A DNA stretch of 64,000 nucleotides. It comes from Cliona cf. orientalis (Eukaryota; Porifera; Demospongiae; Clionaida; Clionaidae). The stretch lies in NCBI GenBank assembly GCA_963930775.1, contig OZ005695.1, forward strand, positions 2,170,001 to 2,234,000, written 5' to 3'. Under the pieces are notes generated by a model. It was not told where the DNA came from, searched no databases, and worked only from the letters and a program-made list of their open reading frames with translations. Numbering within the stretch: the first letter of the stretch is position 1; every line of letters starts with the position of its first letter. Below, one piece after another: positions 43,101-55,400 of the stretch. A program made the translations under genes and the position numbers.

Positions 43101-45295
43101 TGCATACCCCCTCCACCACACCAAATATACCCCCTCCACTTCATTAAACACGCCCCCTCCACTCCACCAAATACACCCCCTCCACTTCACTAAACATGCC
43201 CCCTCCACTCCACCAAATACACCCCCTCCACTTCACTAAACATGCCCCCTCCACTCCACCAAATACACCCCCTCCACTTCACTAAACATGCCCCCTCCAC
43301 TCCACCAAATACACCCCCTCCACTTCACTAAACATGCCCCCTCCACTCCACCAAATATTATACCCCCTCCACTTCACTAAACATGCCTCCACTACACAAA
43401 ACATGCCCCCTCCACTTCATAATACATACCTCCTCTACACTCTATGACCGGAAAGTGCATGGTGCCTAATTTTGGCACTATTCACCTCCCATATTATAGC
43501 AGCACTGGATAACAGTGATGAGGATGGTTCTGATAGTCTGATAGTTTACAGGGATAGAAATGCAAACAATAGCAAGTGTGAAAATATGACATTCATTTTA
43601 AAGTCAAAACGAAAGGCAAACATTCGTTTTTATACTGTACCAGCACTGACTGGTCCAAGAACATACGTACGTTCAAAATCTGCACAAGTGACAGTATCTC
43701 TCAAGCCTTGCCCTATTGGATTTTTTAAGAATGAGAATCATAGCTGCGATTGTAATCCAGTATTGTGTGAGATACACGGCTGTGTCACTGATCTGGTATG
43801 TAATATCAATAAACAAGAGATATCCGTATTTAATCATATATGGATTGGATGTCTGAAGAACTCTTCTTTGCAGTCTTGCAAGTTTGCCTTCAGTCACGGA
43901 TGTCCATACTGCACTCCTGAGCCCACTGATGTCAGGACTGTAAATGTATTTCATTTGGATGACCAGTGCCTTCCAGGACGTACTGGTATCATGTGTGGCG
44001 GATGCAAACCTGGACTTAGTCGAATCCTGGAGCAATTTCGAGTGCCTGCTGGTTGTGTGAAATGTTCTAACACAAACTTAGCATTTCTTATTCCTTTATT
44101 CCTATTTTCAGGGATACTATTAGTGATTTTTCTCACAATTTTCAACATGACAGTAACTGAAGGAGCTATAAACGGTCTCATATTCTATACATCTATTGCT
44201 TATGCTCACCCAAACATTTTCCACACTAATCAACCAGCATTTCCGTGGATTTTTGTGTCTTGGCTCAACCTTGATTTGGGCTTTGAAATCTGTGCATACA
44301 ATGGAATGACTGGTGCCCAATATATCTGGCTATTGTTTGGGTACATATTCTGTCTCATATGCACTCTGATCTTTATCATCTATCTGAGTCACAGATTTAT
44401 ACGTTTCACTAGACTGATTCAAAGAAATGCCATAAATGTTTTGGCTACTATCATTATTCTTGCTTACAACCGCGTACTGTTTGTATGCTATCATTCCCTT
44501 AACTATAATAAAATGGCATTTAACACAGATGCTTCTTTACACCCAAAATTTAAATTTGTATGGTCCTTTGATGGAAATATTCCTTATCTTGGACCCAGGC
44601 ACATTCCATTGTTTATACTTGCTATATTTTTTTTACTAGTTGTACTGTTGTTAACATTTTCACTTCTTATGATCCAGTGCCTTCAAAAGAGATCCAATAT
44701 TTGGTGTCTTCGTTGGGTTGAGAGACTAAGGCCTTTTTTTGAAGCCTACACTGGACCATGCAACGATAATGCCCGCTTCTGGCCTGGTTTCCTTCTCCTT
44801 CTTCGGTTAGTTTTCTTCAATGTGTCCGCACGAATAACTACGATGCCTCTATTGGCTGGTATTTGTTTTTTGATCATACCTCTGGCTTGCATATTTCCTC
44901 ATGGAATTTACAAAAAGTGGCTATTAAACATCGTAGAGCTCTTGTTTGTATTGAATCTTGGTATTACGTTCCTTTTAGTACAGTTTGCTTACTCTTCTGA
45001 TCACAGGCACACGAACCTTCGCAAGAGACAGGTTGCTCAGTTGTCAACTTCTTTCACATTATTCATGTTCTTTGGAATCTTGCTCTACCATATCTACAGG
45101 CGAATCAAAGGTACACCTGTGTGGAAAAAGCCAACTAAATTGGTTTCAGCTGGTGTGAAGAAGCTTCAGGTGATGAAATTGAGGTGGTCGCGCAAAGGTG
45201 ATGAAAGTGATGATGAAAAGGCACTTCTCCTACCCCAGCCGCTTCCTCCTGTAATCAAGTTTCCCGAGTATCGAGAGCCCCTGCTTGAAGACTGA
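40191..45295 (+). pseudogene. Beta-helix multi-pass receptor-like gene, array gene 2 (M class), split by a transposon
   Basis: The coding sequence runs from the ATG at 40191 to about 42266 and resumes at about 43493-45295. It is nearly identical to array gene 4 (52422). The break falls in the membrane-proximal ectodomain, at the codons for GSII-ATLDDSD. A 1.2-kb foldback element lies in the gap and adds an early stop (42321-42323). The 5' part would give a truncated, possibly secreted, ectodomain of about 710 aa. The 3' part still encodes the whole Cys-rich stalk, membrane region and tail. Few other lesions are visible, so the insertion is recent. Confidence 0.88.
42267..43491. mobile_element. 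Foldback transposon with minisatellite arms, 1225 bp
   Basis: The terminal inverted repeats begin tgggaggtgaatagtgccaa and end with the complement. Each arm continues into copies of a roughly 46-bp unit containing gtggagggggcatgtttagt and gggggtgtatttggtg. The left arm (about 42340-42880) is G-rich on the plus strand, and the right arm (about 43100-43430) is its C-rich inverse. The centre (about 42890-43090) is unique. Flanks carry a 10-bp target duplication, tattatag(t/c)a, at 42257-42266 and 43492-43501, with one mismatch. No transposase is present. A 9-10 bp duplication suggests Mutator-like or foldback elements (inference). Confidence 0.9.
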
Positions 45296-45670
45296 CAATT
45301 ATCAAGCACATCGAGAACAAACATTCTTATATATACAATCACATTACAAAGTTTGTTAACATAGTTTATATGCGTACATAATTATATACATGCATGATGA
45401 TTATTATTATTACTATGGTAGCTCATAGATAAACAGCAAATAGAATGTTGTTATCACAAGATCAGACTGAGATTTTGAATAAGCCAGCGTGGATGTTGAT
45501 GTCATCATAGCTATAATAATTGCTTGGTGCATAGAGTCTGTGTTTACTCTATCTATCTGTGTCATCACATGATACCATCTGTGTTATTGAGCTAATTGTT
45601 ATACAACATTGATTGATCATAAGCTGTATCTAAACTGAAGGTTGCTGCAGCAGTGTAGTTGTCATAAACC
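45296..45670 (+). promoter_or_regulatory. S-class intergenic spacer, copy 2
   Basis: A 375-bp copy of the spacer described at 38207-38595, with the same conserved blocks in order and a few small indels. Confidence 0.6.
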
Positions 45671-48600
45671 ATGTCAAAATTACTTGCAATACAAATTATG
45701 CTCCTACTATGGCTAATGTGTCAGTGCAATTCTATATCTCCTCAGGCTAATGTCATGAAATACTCTTCATTCTCCTCTCTAGAGCTTGTGATGAGCATTG
45801 GAGCTGTTGGTCTTCAAGTGGCTTACAGCCAAGTAGTCTATGTGAAACCCAATGCCACTGCTCAATGCCCCAAGAGTGATAATTCAAGCTGCCACACACT
45901 GAGCTGGTACAGTCATAGTGACAGAGAGAGACTCTTGTCCAATGACACTGTGCACATGATGATACTACTGAAAGGAACTCATATTTTGAACTCGACTCTA
46001 CACATAGAGAATCATAAAGATCTGACTATCGCAGGAGAGGATGGATACACCTTATCGTTTACCAATGATGGAGGCCAAACTCCACATCCAGTGACTTGGA
46101 TTAACTGCACTTCATCAGCGGAGACAGGGATTGTATTCTTGAACTCTACAGATATCAAAATCATGAATCTTGGCTTTGACTCCTGTGGAACTAATGCTGC
46201 TTTCAACTCAGGTGCTGGTGAATTCAACGTAAGTGCTGCCCTCTTTTTTGGAATGAGTTACAATGTGAGTATCAGTCAAGTGATTATTAACAATACATAC
46301 GGCAGTGGGTTGCACATGAATTGTGTCTTTGGTAATATCTGGATAAATGATTCTATTCTAGTTAGAGCATCGAAGGAAAGAGACGGAAGGCTAGGTGGTA
46401 ATGCAAGGCTTTGGTTTGAGCAGAGCTCAAGATGCAAGCATCAGTGTAGTACAAAAATTGCAAACCTCAGAATTTTTCGATCATGGTTCATGTAGCAAGG
46501 TCCACATTATTCACAGCATTATCAATGGTGGAAAGGCAAATACAGGAGGTGGAATCAGAGTTAGGTCTCAACATAATCAAGAAAGGGAGCATACACACAT
46601 TGTCAACAGTGATAATAATCACATGCACAGTGCTCTTCTTACAGTTCGCAATACAAGTTTTAGCTTCAATTCAGCTATAGAACATGGTGGTGCAGTTCAT
46701 ATATCACACCATCAGAGTTACTGTATTGGATATTTTTGTCAAGTTGAAAATGTAAAAATTTTGTTTAAGAACTGCTCGTTTATCAACAATTTTGGGAATG
46801 GAGCAGCAATAGAGACAAAGCAGCATTTAACTTCTGCAGACTATTCACTGACAGTACTTAGTGTGAGTCTTGATGGGTGCTTATTTCAAGGAAATTCTGT
46901 GTGCAACAATAAGAGTGGTCCCATCGTTAACTTGATAACAACATATATGACAATTTCCAACTCCAACTTTACAGATAATAATGGCAGTCCACTCACTTTA
47001 TTGAAGAGTGGTCTCAATTTTCATGGTGAAATTAGGTTTGAAAACAATCATGCTGATTATGGAGCTGCTTTGAGAATTTATGAAGCGTCACTTATTTCCC
47101 TAAGCAAAAATACAAACATCTGGTTCACAAACAATATAGCTTTCTTTAAAGGTGGTGCTGTGTACACTTATCAGTCCTGTGTTGATACAGTTCCCCCGTA
47201 TTTGTTTCAACTTCTCATGCACGAGAATGTATCCACCGAATTACTTGTGAAAATATTGAAACTAGAGTTCGTAAACATCTCAGCTAGCATTGCTGGAGAT
47301 ACCCTTGATTGCTGTTTCTTTATTGCCAATTTCTCCAAAATGCAAAGTGATACCATGCTTCTGATGCTCAACATGTCTGGTCAAATGGGACCCTCGTGGG
47401 TGTCCTCCGATCCCCAAGAGCTATGTTTTTGTGACGATAATGAGCAACCATCACGCAACTATATATGCCCTAAAGAACACCCCATGATAGAGGTATACCC
47501 GGGACAGAGATTTAGTGTATCCATGACTACTGTTGGTCAGATGAATGGCACGATATCAGGAAGTAATGTAGCAATACTGGATGACAGTGACAAGGATGAT
47601 TCTGACAGGCTGATAGTTTACCGAGGTGAACGTGCAAGCAGTAGCAAGTGTGAAAAGATGAAATTCATTTTGCAGTCGAAACGAAAGCGTGTAAACATTC
47701 TCTTTGATACCGTACCAGCACTGACTGGTCCAAAAACATACGTACGTTCACAATCTGCACAAGTTACAGTATCTCTCAAGCCTTGCCCTATTGGATTTTT
47801 TAAGAATGAGAATCATAGCTGCGATTGTAATCCTGTATTTTGTGCCGTTGATCGGGTATGTGATATTGATAAGCAAGAGATATCTATGCATCACCGCATA
47901 TGGATTGGATGCCTAAAGAATTCTTCTTTACAGTCTTGTGAGTTTGCTTTCGGTCATGGTTGTAGGTACTGCACTATTGAGTCCACTGAGTACAGGGCTG
48001 TAAGTGTATTTCATTTGGATGACCAGTGTCTTCCAGGACATACTGATGTCATGTGTGGTGCATGCAAACCTGGACTTAGTCGAATCCTGGAGCAATTTCG
48101 AGTGCCTGCTGGTTGTAAGAAATGTTCTAACACAAACTTAGCTTTTCTCATTCCTTTAGTCCTCTTTTCAGGGATAATATTAGTGATTTTTCTTACAATT
48201 TTCAACACGACAGTCACTGAAGGAGCTGTAAATGGTCTCATATTCTATTCATCTGTTGCTTATGCTCAGCCTAAATTTTTCCATACTGATCAGCCAGCAT
48301 TTTTCCCCTGGATATTTATATCTTGGCTCAACCTTGATTTGGGCTTTGAAATCTGTGCTTACAATGGAATGACTGGCTACCAGTACATCTGGTTGTCATT
48401 TGGGTACATATTCTGTCTTATATGCACCCAAGTCATTATCATCTGTCTGAGTCACAAATTCATATCATTCACGAGGTTGGTTCGAAGAAATACGACGAAT
48501 GTTTTGGCAACTATTACTACTCTTGCTTACAGCCGTGTGATATTTGTTTGCTATCACTCTCTTAAGGGTCAATTCGTGCTTGTGATTTCTAATGGTTCAC

Positions 48601-49358
48601 AAGTTAACAAAAAATGTGTATGGTCCTTTGATGGAAATATGCCTTATCTTGGATCCAAGCACATTCCATTGTTTATACTTGCTATAATTTGTTTGTTAGT
48701 TTTGCTTTGGTTCACATTTTCACTTCTTATGATCCAGTGCCTTCAAAAGAGATCCAATATTTGGTGTCTTCGTTGGGTTGAGAGACTAAGGCCATTTTTT
48801 GAAGCCTACACTGGACCATGCAACAATAATGCCCGCTTCTGGCCTGGTTTCCTTCTCCTTCTTCGGTTAGGATTGTTTATTATTGAAATACAACAATACA
48901 ATGTAATACTAGCAGCAGGTCTTTGTTTTCTGATCATATCTCTGGCCTGCATATTTCCCCATGGAGTTTACAAGAAGTGGCCACTAAACGTATTAGAGCT
49001 CTTGTTTGTATTGAACCTTGGTATTACATTTGTCGTGGTGCAATTTGCTGGCAATTCTCGCTCTGATCGGATAAAAACTCTTATAACTGGACTGGCTGCT
49101 CAATTGTCAACTTCTTTCGCATTAATCATGTTCTTTGGAATCTTGCTCTACCATATCTACAGGCGAATCAAAGGTACACCTGTGTGGAAAAAGCCAACAA
49201 AATTGGTTTCAGCTGGTATGAAGAAGCTTCAGGCTGTGAAATTGAAGTGGTCGCACAAAGATGATGAAAGTGATGATGAAAAGGCACTTCTCCTACCCCA
49301 GCCACTTCCTCCTGTAATCAAGTTTCCCGAGTATCGAGAGCCCCTGCTTGAAGATTGA
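45671..49358 (+). pseudogene. Beta-helix multi-pass receptor-like gene, array gene 3 (S class), with an internal deletion
   Basis: It begins with the S-class leader MSKLLAIQIMLLLWLM and follows the family to about codon 274. There a deletion of about 149 bp joins ttcatg to tagcaaggtcc (46493-46503), removing codons for the SIGVEIIIDCPQV to FDGYAPTSS stretch. It shifts the frame and creates an immediate stop. From about 46505 the rest of the ectodomain, the stalk, the membrane region and the tail are open to 49358. Sequence is closest to array gene 6 (shared CVDTVPPYLFQLLMHENVST and an AGDTLDCCFF deletion form). Unless alternative starts are used, the product is a truncated ectodomain. Confidence 0.85.
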
Positions 49359-49455
49359 TGATGATCAGGCACATTGAACCTGTACAATTAGTATAACAGT
49401 CTTACGATAACAATAACAATGACAGATATCATGCACATACGGAGTCCACATGTAA
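49359..49455 (+). other. 3' flank of array gene 3
   Basis: A diverged and truncated version of the usual 3' spacer, cut off by the inverted-repeat element that follows. No gene is seen. Confidence 0.5.
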
Positions 49456-50306
49456 TCATGTAGTTTAATTTATTGTGATGTAAGTTGATTATTGTTGGCA
49501 ATTCTTCTGTTTATAATTGTAATATTTTTTTTATTTCTTAGCTATATAAACACATACAGAAATCGATTAATCCAGTGGTTGGTATCATTGAAGGGTGGAT
49601 AAGTTGAATCATAGTTGTTGTGGCATGCAGTATAATAATCCAGCAAACTAGCTATTTGTGTCATAGTATGCCTTAGGGGCCTTTTCCAAAGTCCTTGTGG
49701 AAAAATTAACGTCATTATGACGTTAACATTTTACCCCCCTCCCCCCTCTCTTAACGTCACAGCATTTCAACATAGATTCAATACTGAAACTCTGATTCTG
49801 CTGTATTTAGCCTATACACATTCGGTATTCACTTGCATTCTACAGTGCTAGCTATGTCTTCATGGATTCATTGCATGCCTGTGCTTCTTTTGCAGTTTCT
49901 TGCTTGCCTGTAACTACGTGCACACTTTTAGCTATGTAGTGCTTGCTACAGCTGTCACAAAAAATGCAAATTTTGACACAGCTGGAGGTGTGTCTAGACA
50001 TGTTCAACCACGAGAATGCATAATCAAAGTATACAAACAAGAGATAATCGCATCTACTGTACATCCCTACGCTTGCTTTTCTGGTTGACTTATTTGTTGA
50101 GTGCGGTATATGGAAGACGTTTGTGCAGGTTGTTCGGTTTGGGTTTGGGTTGATTCAACTTATTCACCCTTCAATGATACCAACCACTGGATTAATCGAT
50201 TTCTGTATGTGTTTATATAGCTAAGAAATAAAAATATTACAATTATAAACAGAAGAATTGCCAACAATAATCAACTTACATCACAATAAATTAAACTACA
50301 TGATGA
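49456..50306. mobile_element. Inverted-repeat element with about 156-bp arms
   Basis: The left arm (49456-49611) starts atcatgtagtttaatttatt and the right arm (50151-50306) is its inverted copy with few differences. The 540-bp interior has no convincing ORF. It contains a 21-bp palindrome ttaacgtcattatgacgttaa near 49706 and a poly-C stretch. The right arm abuts the last codons of an array gene tail. It may be a non-autonomous DNA transposon or an inverted duplication formed during array rearrangement. Confidence 0.75.
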
Positions 50307-50400
50307 TGAAAGTGATGATGAAAAGGCACTTCTCCTACCCCAGCCGCTTCCTCCTGTGATCAAGTTTCCCGAGTATCGAGAGCTCCTGCTTGAAAATTGA
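50302..50400 (+). pseudogene. C-terminal tail fragment of an array gene
   Basis: Encodes only the acidic tail, from DDESDDEKALLLPQ to PEYRELLLEN and a stop. It has two changes from the otherwise invariant REPLLED ending. It is the remnant of a whole gene lost between array gene 3 and stub 2, and is followed by a normal S-class spacer. Confidence 0.9.
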
Positions 50401-50787
50401 TGATGATCAAGTATATCGAACCTAGTATAACAAACATTCTTACACATAGCATTACAGAGTTTGTTAACATAGTCTATATGCGTACATAATCATATACATG
50501 CATGATGATTATTATTATTACTATGGTAGCTCATAGATAAACAGCAAATTGAATATTGTTATTACAAGATCAGACTGAGATTTTGAATAAGCCAGCATGG
50601 ATGTTGATGTCATCATAGCTATAGTAATTGCCTGGTGCACATAGCCTGTGTTTACTGTATCTATCCGTGTCATCATAATAATATTATTATTGTGATACCA
50701 TCTGTGCTACTGAGCTAGTTATTATACAACATTGATTGATCATAAGCTGTGTCTAAACTAAAGATTGCAGTGCAGTTGTCATAAACC
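50401..50787 (+). promoter_or_regulatory. S-class intergenic spacer, copy 3
   Basis: Nearly identical to the spacer at 38207-38595, including the run of blocks up to ttgtcataaacc before the leader ATG of stub 2. Confidence 0.6.
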
Positions 50788-51330
50788 ATGTCAAAATTAC
50801 TTGCAATACAAATTGTGCTCCTACTATGGCTAATGTGTCAGTGCGATTCTATATCTGCTCAGGCTAATGTCATGGGATACTCTTCACTCTCCTCTCTAGA
50901 GCTTGTGATGAGCATTGCAGCCGTGTTGATCTTCAAGTGGCTTATAGCCAAATAGTCTATGTGAAACCCAATGTCACTGCTCCATGCCCCATGAGTGATA
51001 ATTCAAGCTGCCACACACTGAGCTGGTACAGTCATAATGGCAGGGAGAGACTCTCGTCCAATGACACTGTGCACATGGTGATACTACTGAAAGGAACTCA
51101 TATTTTGAACTCGACTGTACACATAGAGAATCATAAAGATCTGACTATCACAGGAGAGGATGGATACACCTTATCGTTTATCAATGACAAAGCCAAACTC
51201 CACATCCAGTGACTTGGATTAACTGCACTTCATCAGCGGAGACAGGGATTGTAGCTATTCTTGAGCTTTACAGATATAAAAATCCTCAGTCTTGGCTTTG
51301 ACTCCTGTAGAACTAATGTTTCTTTTTTAG
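50788..51330 (+). pseudogene. 5' stub of an S-class array gene (stub 2)
   Basis: A copy of stub 1, with the same 2-bp insertion and the same fusion point to LAMTOR2 exon 3. Additional small indels (near 51190 and 51252) have accumulated. It shows that the stub-LAMTOR2 junction was made once and then duplicated with the neighbouring M-class gene. Confidence 0.9.
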
Positions 51331-51536
51331 GATGGTAAAGTTGCAATAAAGAGAGTGGCAAATCTACTGCTGTGTATATATGCTGGTTCTATGGTCGGTT
51401 TAGGGCACCTAAAGGCTAAGGTAAGCAGGTTTGCAGGTTATACTGACGACCATTACCGAATCAACCATACTCTCTGCAGGCAGATGCTCTCTCAGCTCAT
51501 CTTGAAGGACCACTAACTCAAATAACCAATGCATAG
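51331..51536 (+). pseudogene. Duplicated LAMTOR2 exons 3 and 4 (copy 2)
   Basis: 51331-51420 corresponds to exon 3 (with changes such as ggcacctaaag for ggctactaaag) and 51480-51536 to exon 4 with stop. Splice sites are retained. Exons 1 and 2 are absent. Confidence 0.93.
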
Positions 51537-52421
51537 CTGCCATAATAATGGACCCATTGGGCTGTGTAACTTTATTATGCACTGTGGTGTGTTGTGGTGT
51601 GTGTCTCATTGTGAAAAACTAATAATAATAATTGTTATTCTTGCCAGTGTGTCCGTATGCTATATTGTCCGTTCGGAGTCCGAAAATGAAACACGAAAGA
51701 ATTTTTTTGTCATACCCCATAGTTCAGTCTTATGAGCCATACTGGTACATGTCATGTAGAATGCATGGTGCATTGGGAAAAGTTTAAGCATAGTCAATAA
51801 TAGATAGTGTAGAACTAATGTTCATTGCTACATGTTGAATGTAGGTTGTTAGTGAACCTGTTGACGTAGCAGTTTTGAAACAATTATTATTCAATTGAAT
51901 AATAATATTGTTTCAAATAATAATATTGTTTCAAAACTGCTACGACAAGCTCACAATTGAATAATTGTTTCAAAACTGCTACTACAAGCTCACAATTGAA
52001 TAATTGTTTCAAAACTGCTACGACAAGCTCACTTACAAACCTACATAGTCAATAATAATATATTATTATGATATTATAGTTGGCCATGGAGTTCATAGAA
52101 ACTGTACCAGGGGTATTTCTGAACAATATTCATCTGGACCTGGTACGGAATCATATTTCTATACTACATTATTATTGCAACCTGTTTATCTTACAGAATG
52201 AGAATATAATTATTATTCTTATTCTGTAAGATAACCAGTTTGAGATAATAGCTATAACATACAATGTCAGAATAGACTAAGTTTCAACATAGATGGTTTC
52301 ATGTAGCAGTTTTATACTTCTTATAATAATATTAGTATTATCATAGTTGCATCCAGTCAGTCGATCCCTTCAATAAAAACATTGCTGAACTCCATATACT
52401 GAAATCGTGTTCAAATCAGTC
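51537..52421 (+). promoter_or_regulatory. M-class upstream region, copy 3
   Basis: Homologous to 39342-40190, including the inserted hairpin element (51802-52045) and the conserved leader before the ATG at 52422. The GTG at 52407 is not the start. Confidence 0.55.
51802..52045. mobile_element. Hairpin MITE with internal repeats, copy 2
   Basis: The same insertion as at 39610-39814, at the same site and flanked by tagtcaataa. It is about 39 bp longer because it has one extra internal unit (gaataattgtttcaaaactg...). The insertion therefore preceded the block duplication, and the internal repeat has since changed copy number. Confidence 0.8.
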
Positions 52422-55400
52422 ATGATTCAAAGAGTCGCCTTTCTACTGTCCTTACTGTTGTATCATCAATGTGGTCCAGCCTATGCTCAGGCTAATGTCA
52501 TGGGATACTCTTCACTCTCCTCTCTAGAGCTTGTGATGAGCATTGCAGCTATTGGTCTTCAAGTGGCTCACAGCCGAGTAGTCTATGTGACACCCAATGC
52601 CACTGCTCCATGCCCCATGAGTGATGATTCAGGCTGCCACACACTGAGCTGGTACAGTCATAGTGACAGAGACAGACTCTTGTCCAATGACACCATGGTG
52701 AAACTGCTGAAAGGAATTCACATTTTAAACTCAACTATACACATAGAGAATCGTAAAAATCTAACTATCAAAGGTCCTGGAGAGGATGGTTACACCTTAT
52801 CGTTTACTGATGACAGAGGTAAAACTCCACATCCAGTGACTTGGATTGACTGCACTTCATCTGCAGACACAGGGATTATAGTCCTGAACTCTACAGATAT
52901 CAAATTCATGAATCTTGGCTTTGACTCCTGTGGAACTAATGCTGCTTTCGACTCGGGTGCTGGTGAATTCAACGTAAGTGCTGCCCTCTTTTTTGGAATT
53001 AGTTACAATGTGAGCATCATTCAAGTGATTATTAACAATACACACGGCAGTGGGTTGCACATGAATTGTGTCTTTGGTAATATCTGGATAAAAGATTCTG
53101 TTCTAGTTAGAGCATCGAAAGCGAGGGATGGAAGTCTAGGTGGTAATGCAAAGCTTTGGTTTGGGCAGAGCTCGAGATGCAAGAATCAGTGTAGCACAAA
53201 AATTGCAAACCTCAGAATTTTTCGATCGTCATTCATACAAGGTCTTAAGCGTAGTATTGGAGTAGAAATTATCATCGACTGTCCTCAAGTGTATGTTCTC
53301 ATGAGTAACGTTAATGCTGTAAATAATACTGGAGGCAATATCGCACTAAGTCTGACCTCCTTTGATGGGTATGCTCCTACAAGTAGCAAGGTCTGTATTA
53401 TTCATAGCATTATCAATGGTGGAAGGGCAAATACAGGAGGTGGAATCAGAGTTTGGTCTCGACATAATCGAGAAATGGAGAATACGTATAATATTGTAAA
53501 CAGTAATAATAGTCACATACACAGTGCTCTCCTTACAGTTCACAGTACAAATTTTAGCTTCAATTCAGCTAAAGAACGTGGCAGTGCAGTATACGTATCA
53601 CATTATCAGAGTTACTGTATTGGATATTTTTGCCAAGTTGAAAAGGTGAAAGTTTTGTTTAAGAGCTGCTTGTTTGTCAATAATTTTGGGAATGGATCCG
53701 GAGCAGCAATGGAAATAAAGCAACATTTAACCTCTTCAGACTATTCACTGACTGTGCTTAGTGTTAGTCTTGATGGATGCTTGTTTAATGGAAATTCTGT
53801 GCAGAACAATAAGAGTGGTCCAATTGTTAATCTAATCATGACATACATGACAGTTTCCAATTCCAACTTTACAGATAATAATGGCAGTGCACTCACTTTA
53901 TTGAAGAGTAGTCTCAATTTTCATGGTGAAATTAGGTTTGAAAACAATCATGCTGACTATGGAGCTGCTTTGAGAGTTTGTGAAGCATCCCTTATTTCCC
54001 TAAGTAAAAACACACACATCTGGTTCACAAATAATACAGCTTTCTTTAAAGGTGGTGCTGTGTATACTCGTCAGTCCTGTGTTGATACAGTTCCCCCGTG
54101 TTTGTTTCAACCTCATCTGCATGAGAATGTATCCACTGAAGTGCTTTTGAAAACATTGAAACTTGTGTTCATAAACAACTCGGCTAGCATTGCTGGAGAT
54201 GCAATTTATGGTGGGTCCCTTGATTACTGTTTCTTCATTGCCAGTTCAAAATTACTAAGTGATAATAATAATGTTACCGGTATTATGCTTCAGATGCTTA
54301 ACATGTCTGGTCAAACGGGACCTTCGTGGGTGTCCTCCGATCCTCAAGGTGTGTGTTTTTGTGACGATAATGAGCAACCATCACGCAATCATAAATGTCA
54401 TAAGGAACATCCCATGATAGAGGTATACCCGGGAGCGAAATTTAATGTATCCATGATTACTGTTGGTCAGATGAATGGATCAACTCCAGGAAGTATTATA
54501 GCAACACTGGATGACAGTGATGAGGATGGTTCTGATAGTCTGATAGTTTACAGGGATAGAAGTGCAAACAATAGCAAGTGTGAAAATATGACATTCATTT
54601 TAAAGTCAAAACGAAAGGCAAACATTCGTTTTTATACTGTACCAGCACTGACTGGTCCAAGAACATACGTACGTTCACAATCTGCACAAGTGACAGTATC
54701 TCTCAAGCCTTGCCCTATTGGATTTTTTAAGAATGAGAATCATAGCTGCGATTGTAATCCAGTATTGTGTGAGATACACGGCTGTGTCACTGATCTGGTA
54801 TGTAATATCGATAAACAAGAGATATCCGTATTTAATCATATATGGATTGGATGTCTGAAGAACTCTTCTTTGCAGTCTTGCGAGTTTGCCTTCAGTCACG
54901 GATGTACATACTGCACTCCTGAGCCCACTGATGTCAGGGCTGTAAATGTATTTCATTTGGATGACCAGTGCCTTCCAGGGCGTAGAGGTATCATGTGTGG
55001 TGCATGCAAACCTGGACTTAGTCGAATTATGGAGCAATTTCGGGTGCCTGCTGATTGTATGAAATGTTCTAACACAAACTTAGCATTTCTTATTCCTTTA
55101 TTTTTATTCTCAGGGATACTATTAGTGATCTTTCTCACAATTTTCAACATGACAGTAACTGAAGGAGCTATAAACGGTCTCATATTCTATTCATCTATTG
55201 CTCATGCTCACCCGAACATTTTCCGCGCTAATCAACCAGCATTTCTGTGGATTTTTGTATCTTGGCTCAACCTTGATTTGGGCTTTGAAATATGTGCTTA
55301 CAATGGAATGACTGGTGCCCAGTACATCTGGCAATCGTTCGGATACATATTCTGTCTCATATGTACTCTAATCATTATCATCTATCTGAGTCACAGATTC

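Noticed and set aside
43042-43239. Pro/Leu-rich open frame inside the foldback element
   Set aside because: It is a translation of the C-rich minisatellite arm.
42340-43430. CRISPR-like or bacterial repeat array
   Set aside because: The repeats are contiguous minisatellite units inside a foldback transposon in animal DNA, with no unique spacers.
42264-43499. Foldback element acting as an intron (GTATGG donor, TATTATAG acceptor)
   Set aside because: Splicing at these sites would drop one base relative to the intact paralog and shift the frame, so it would not restore the protein.
49852-50088. Small opposing open frames in the inverted-repeat element
   Set aside because: Short, overlapping on both strands, no recognisable motif and no splice context.
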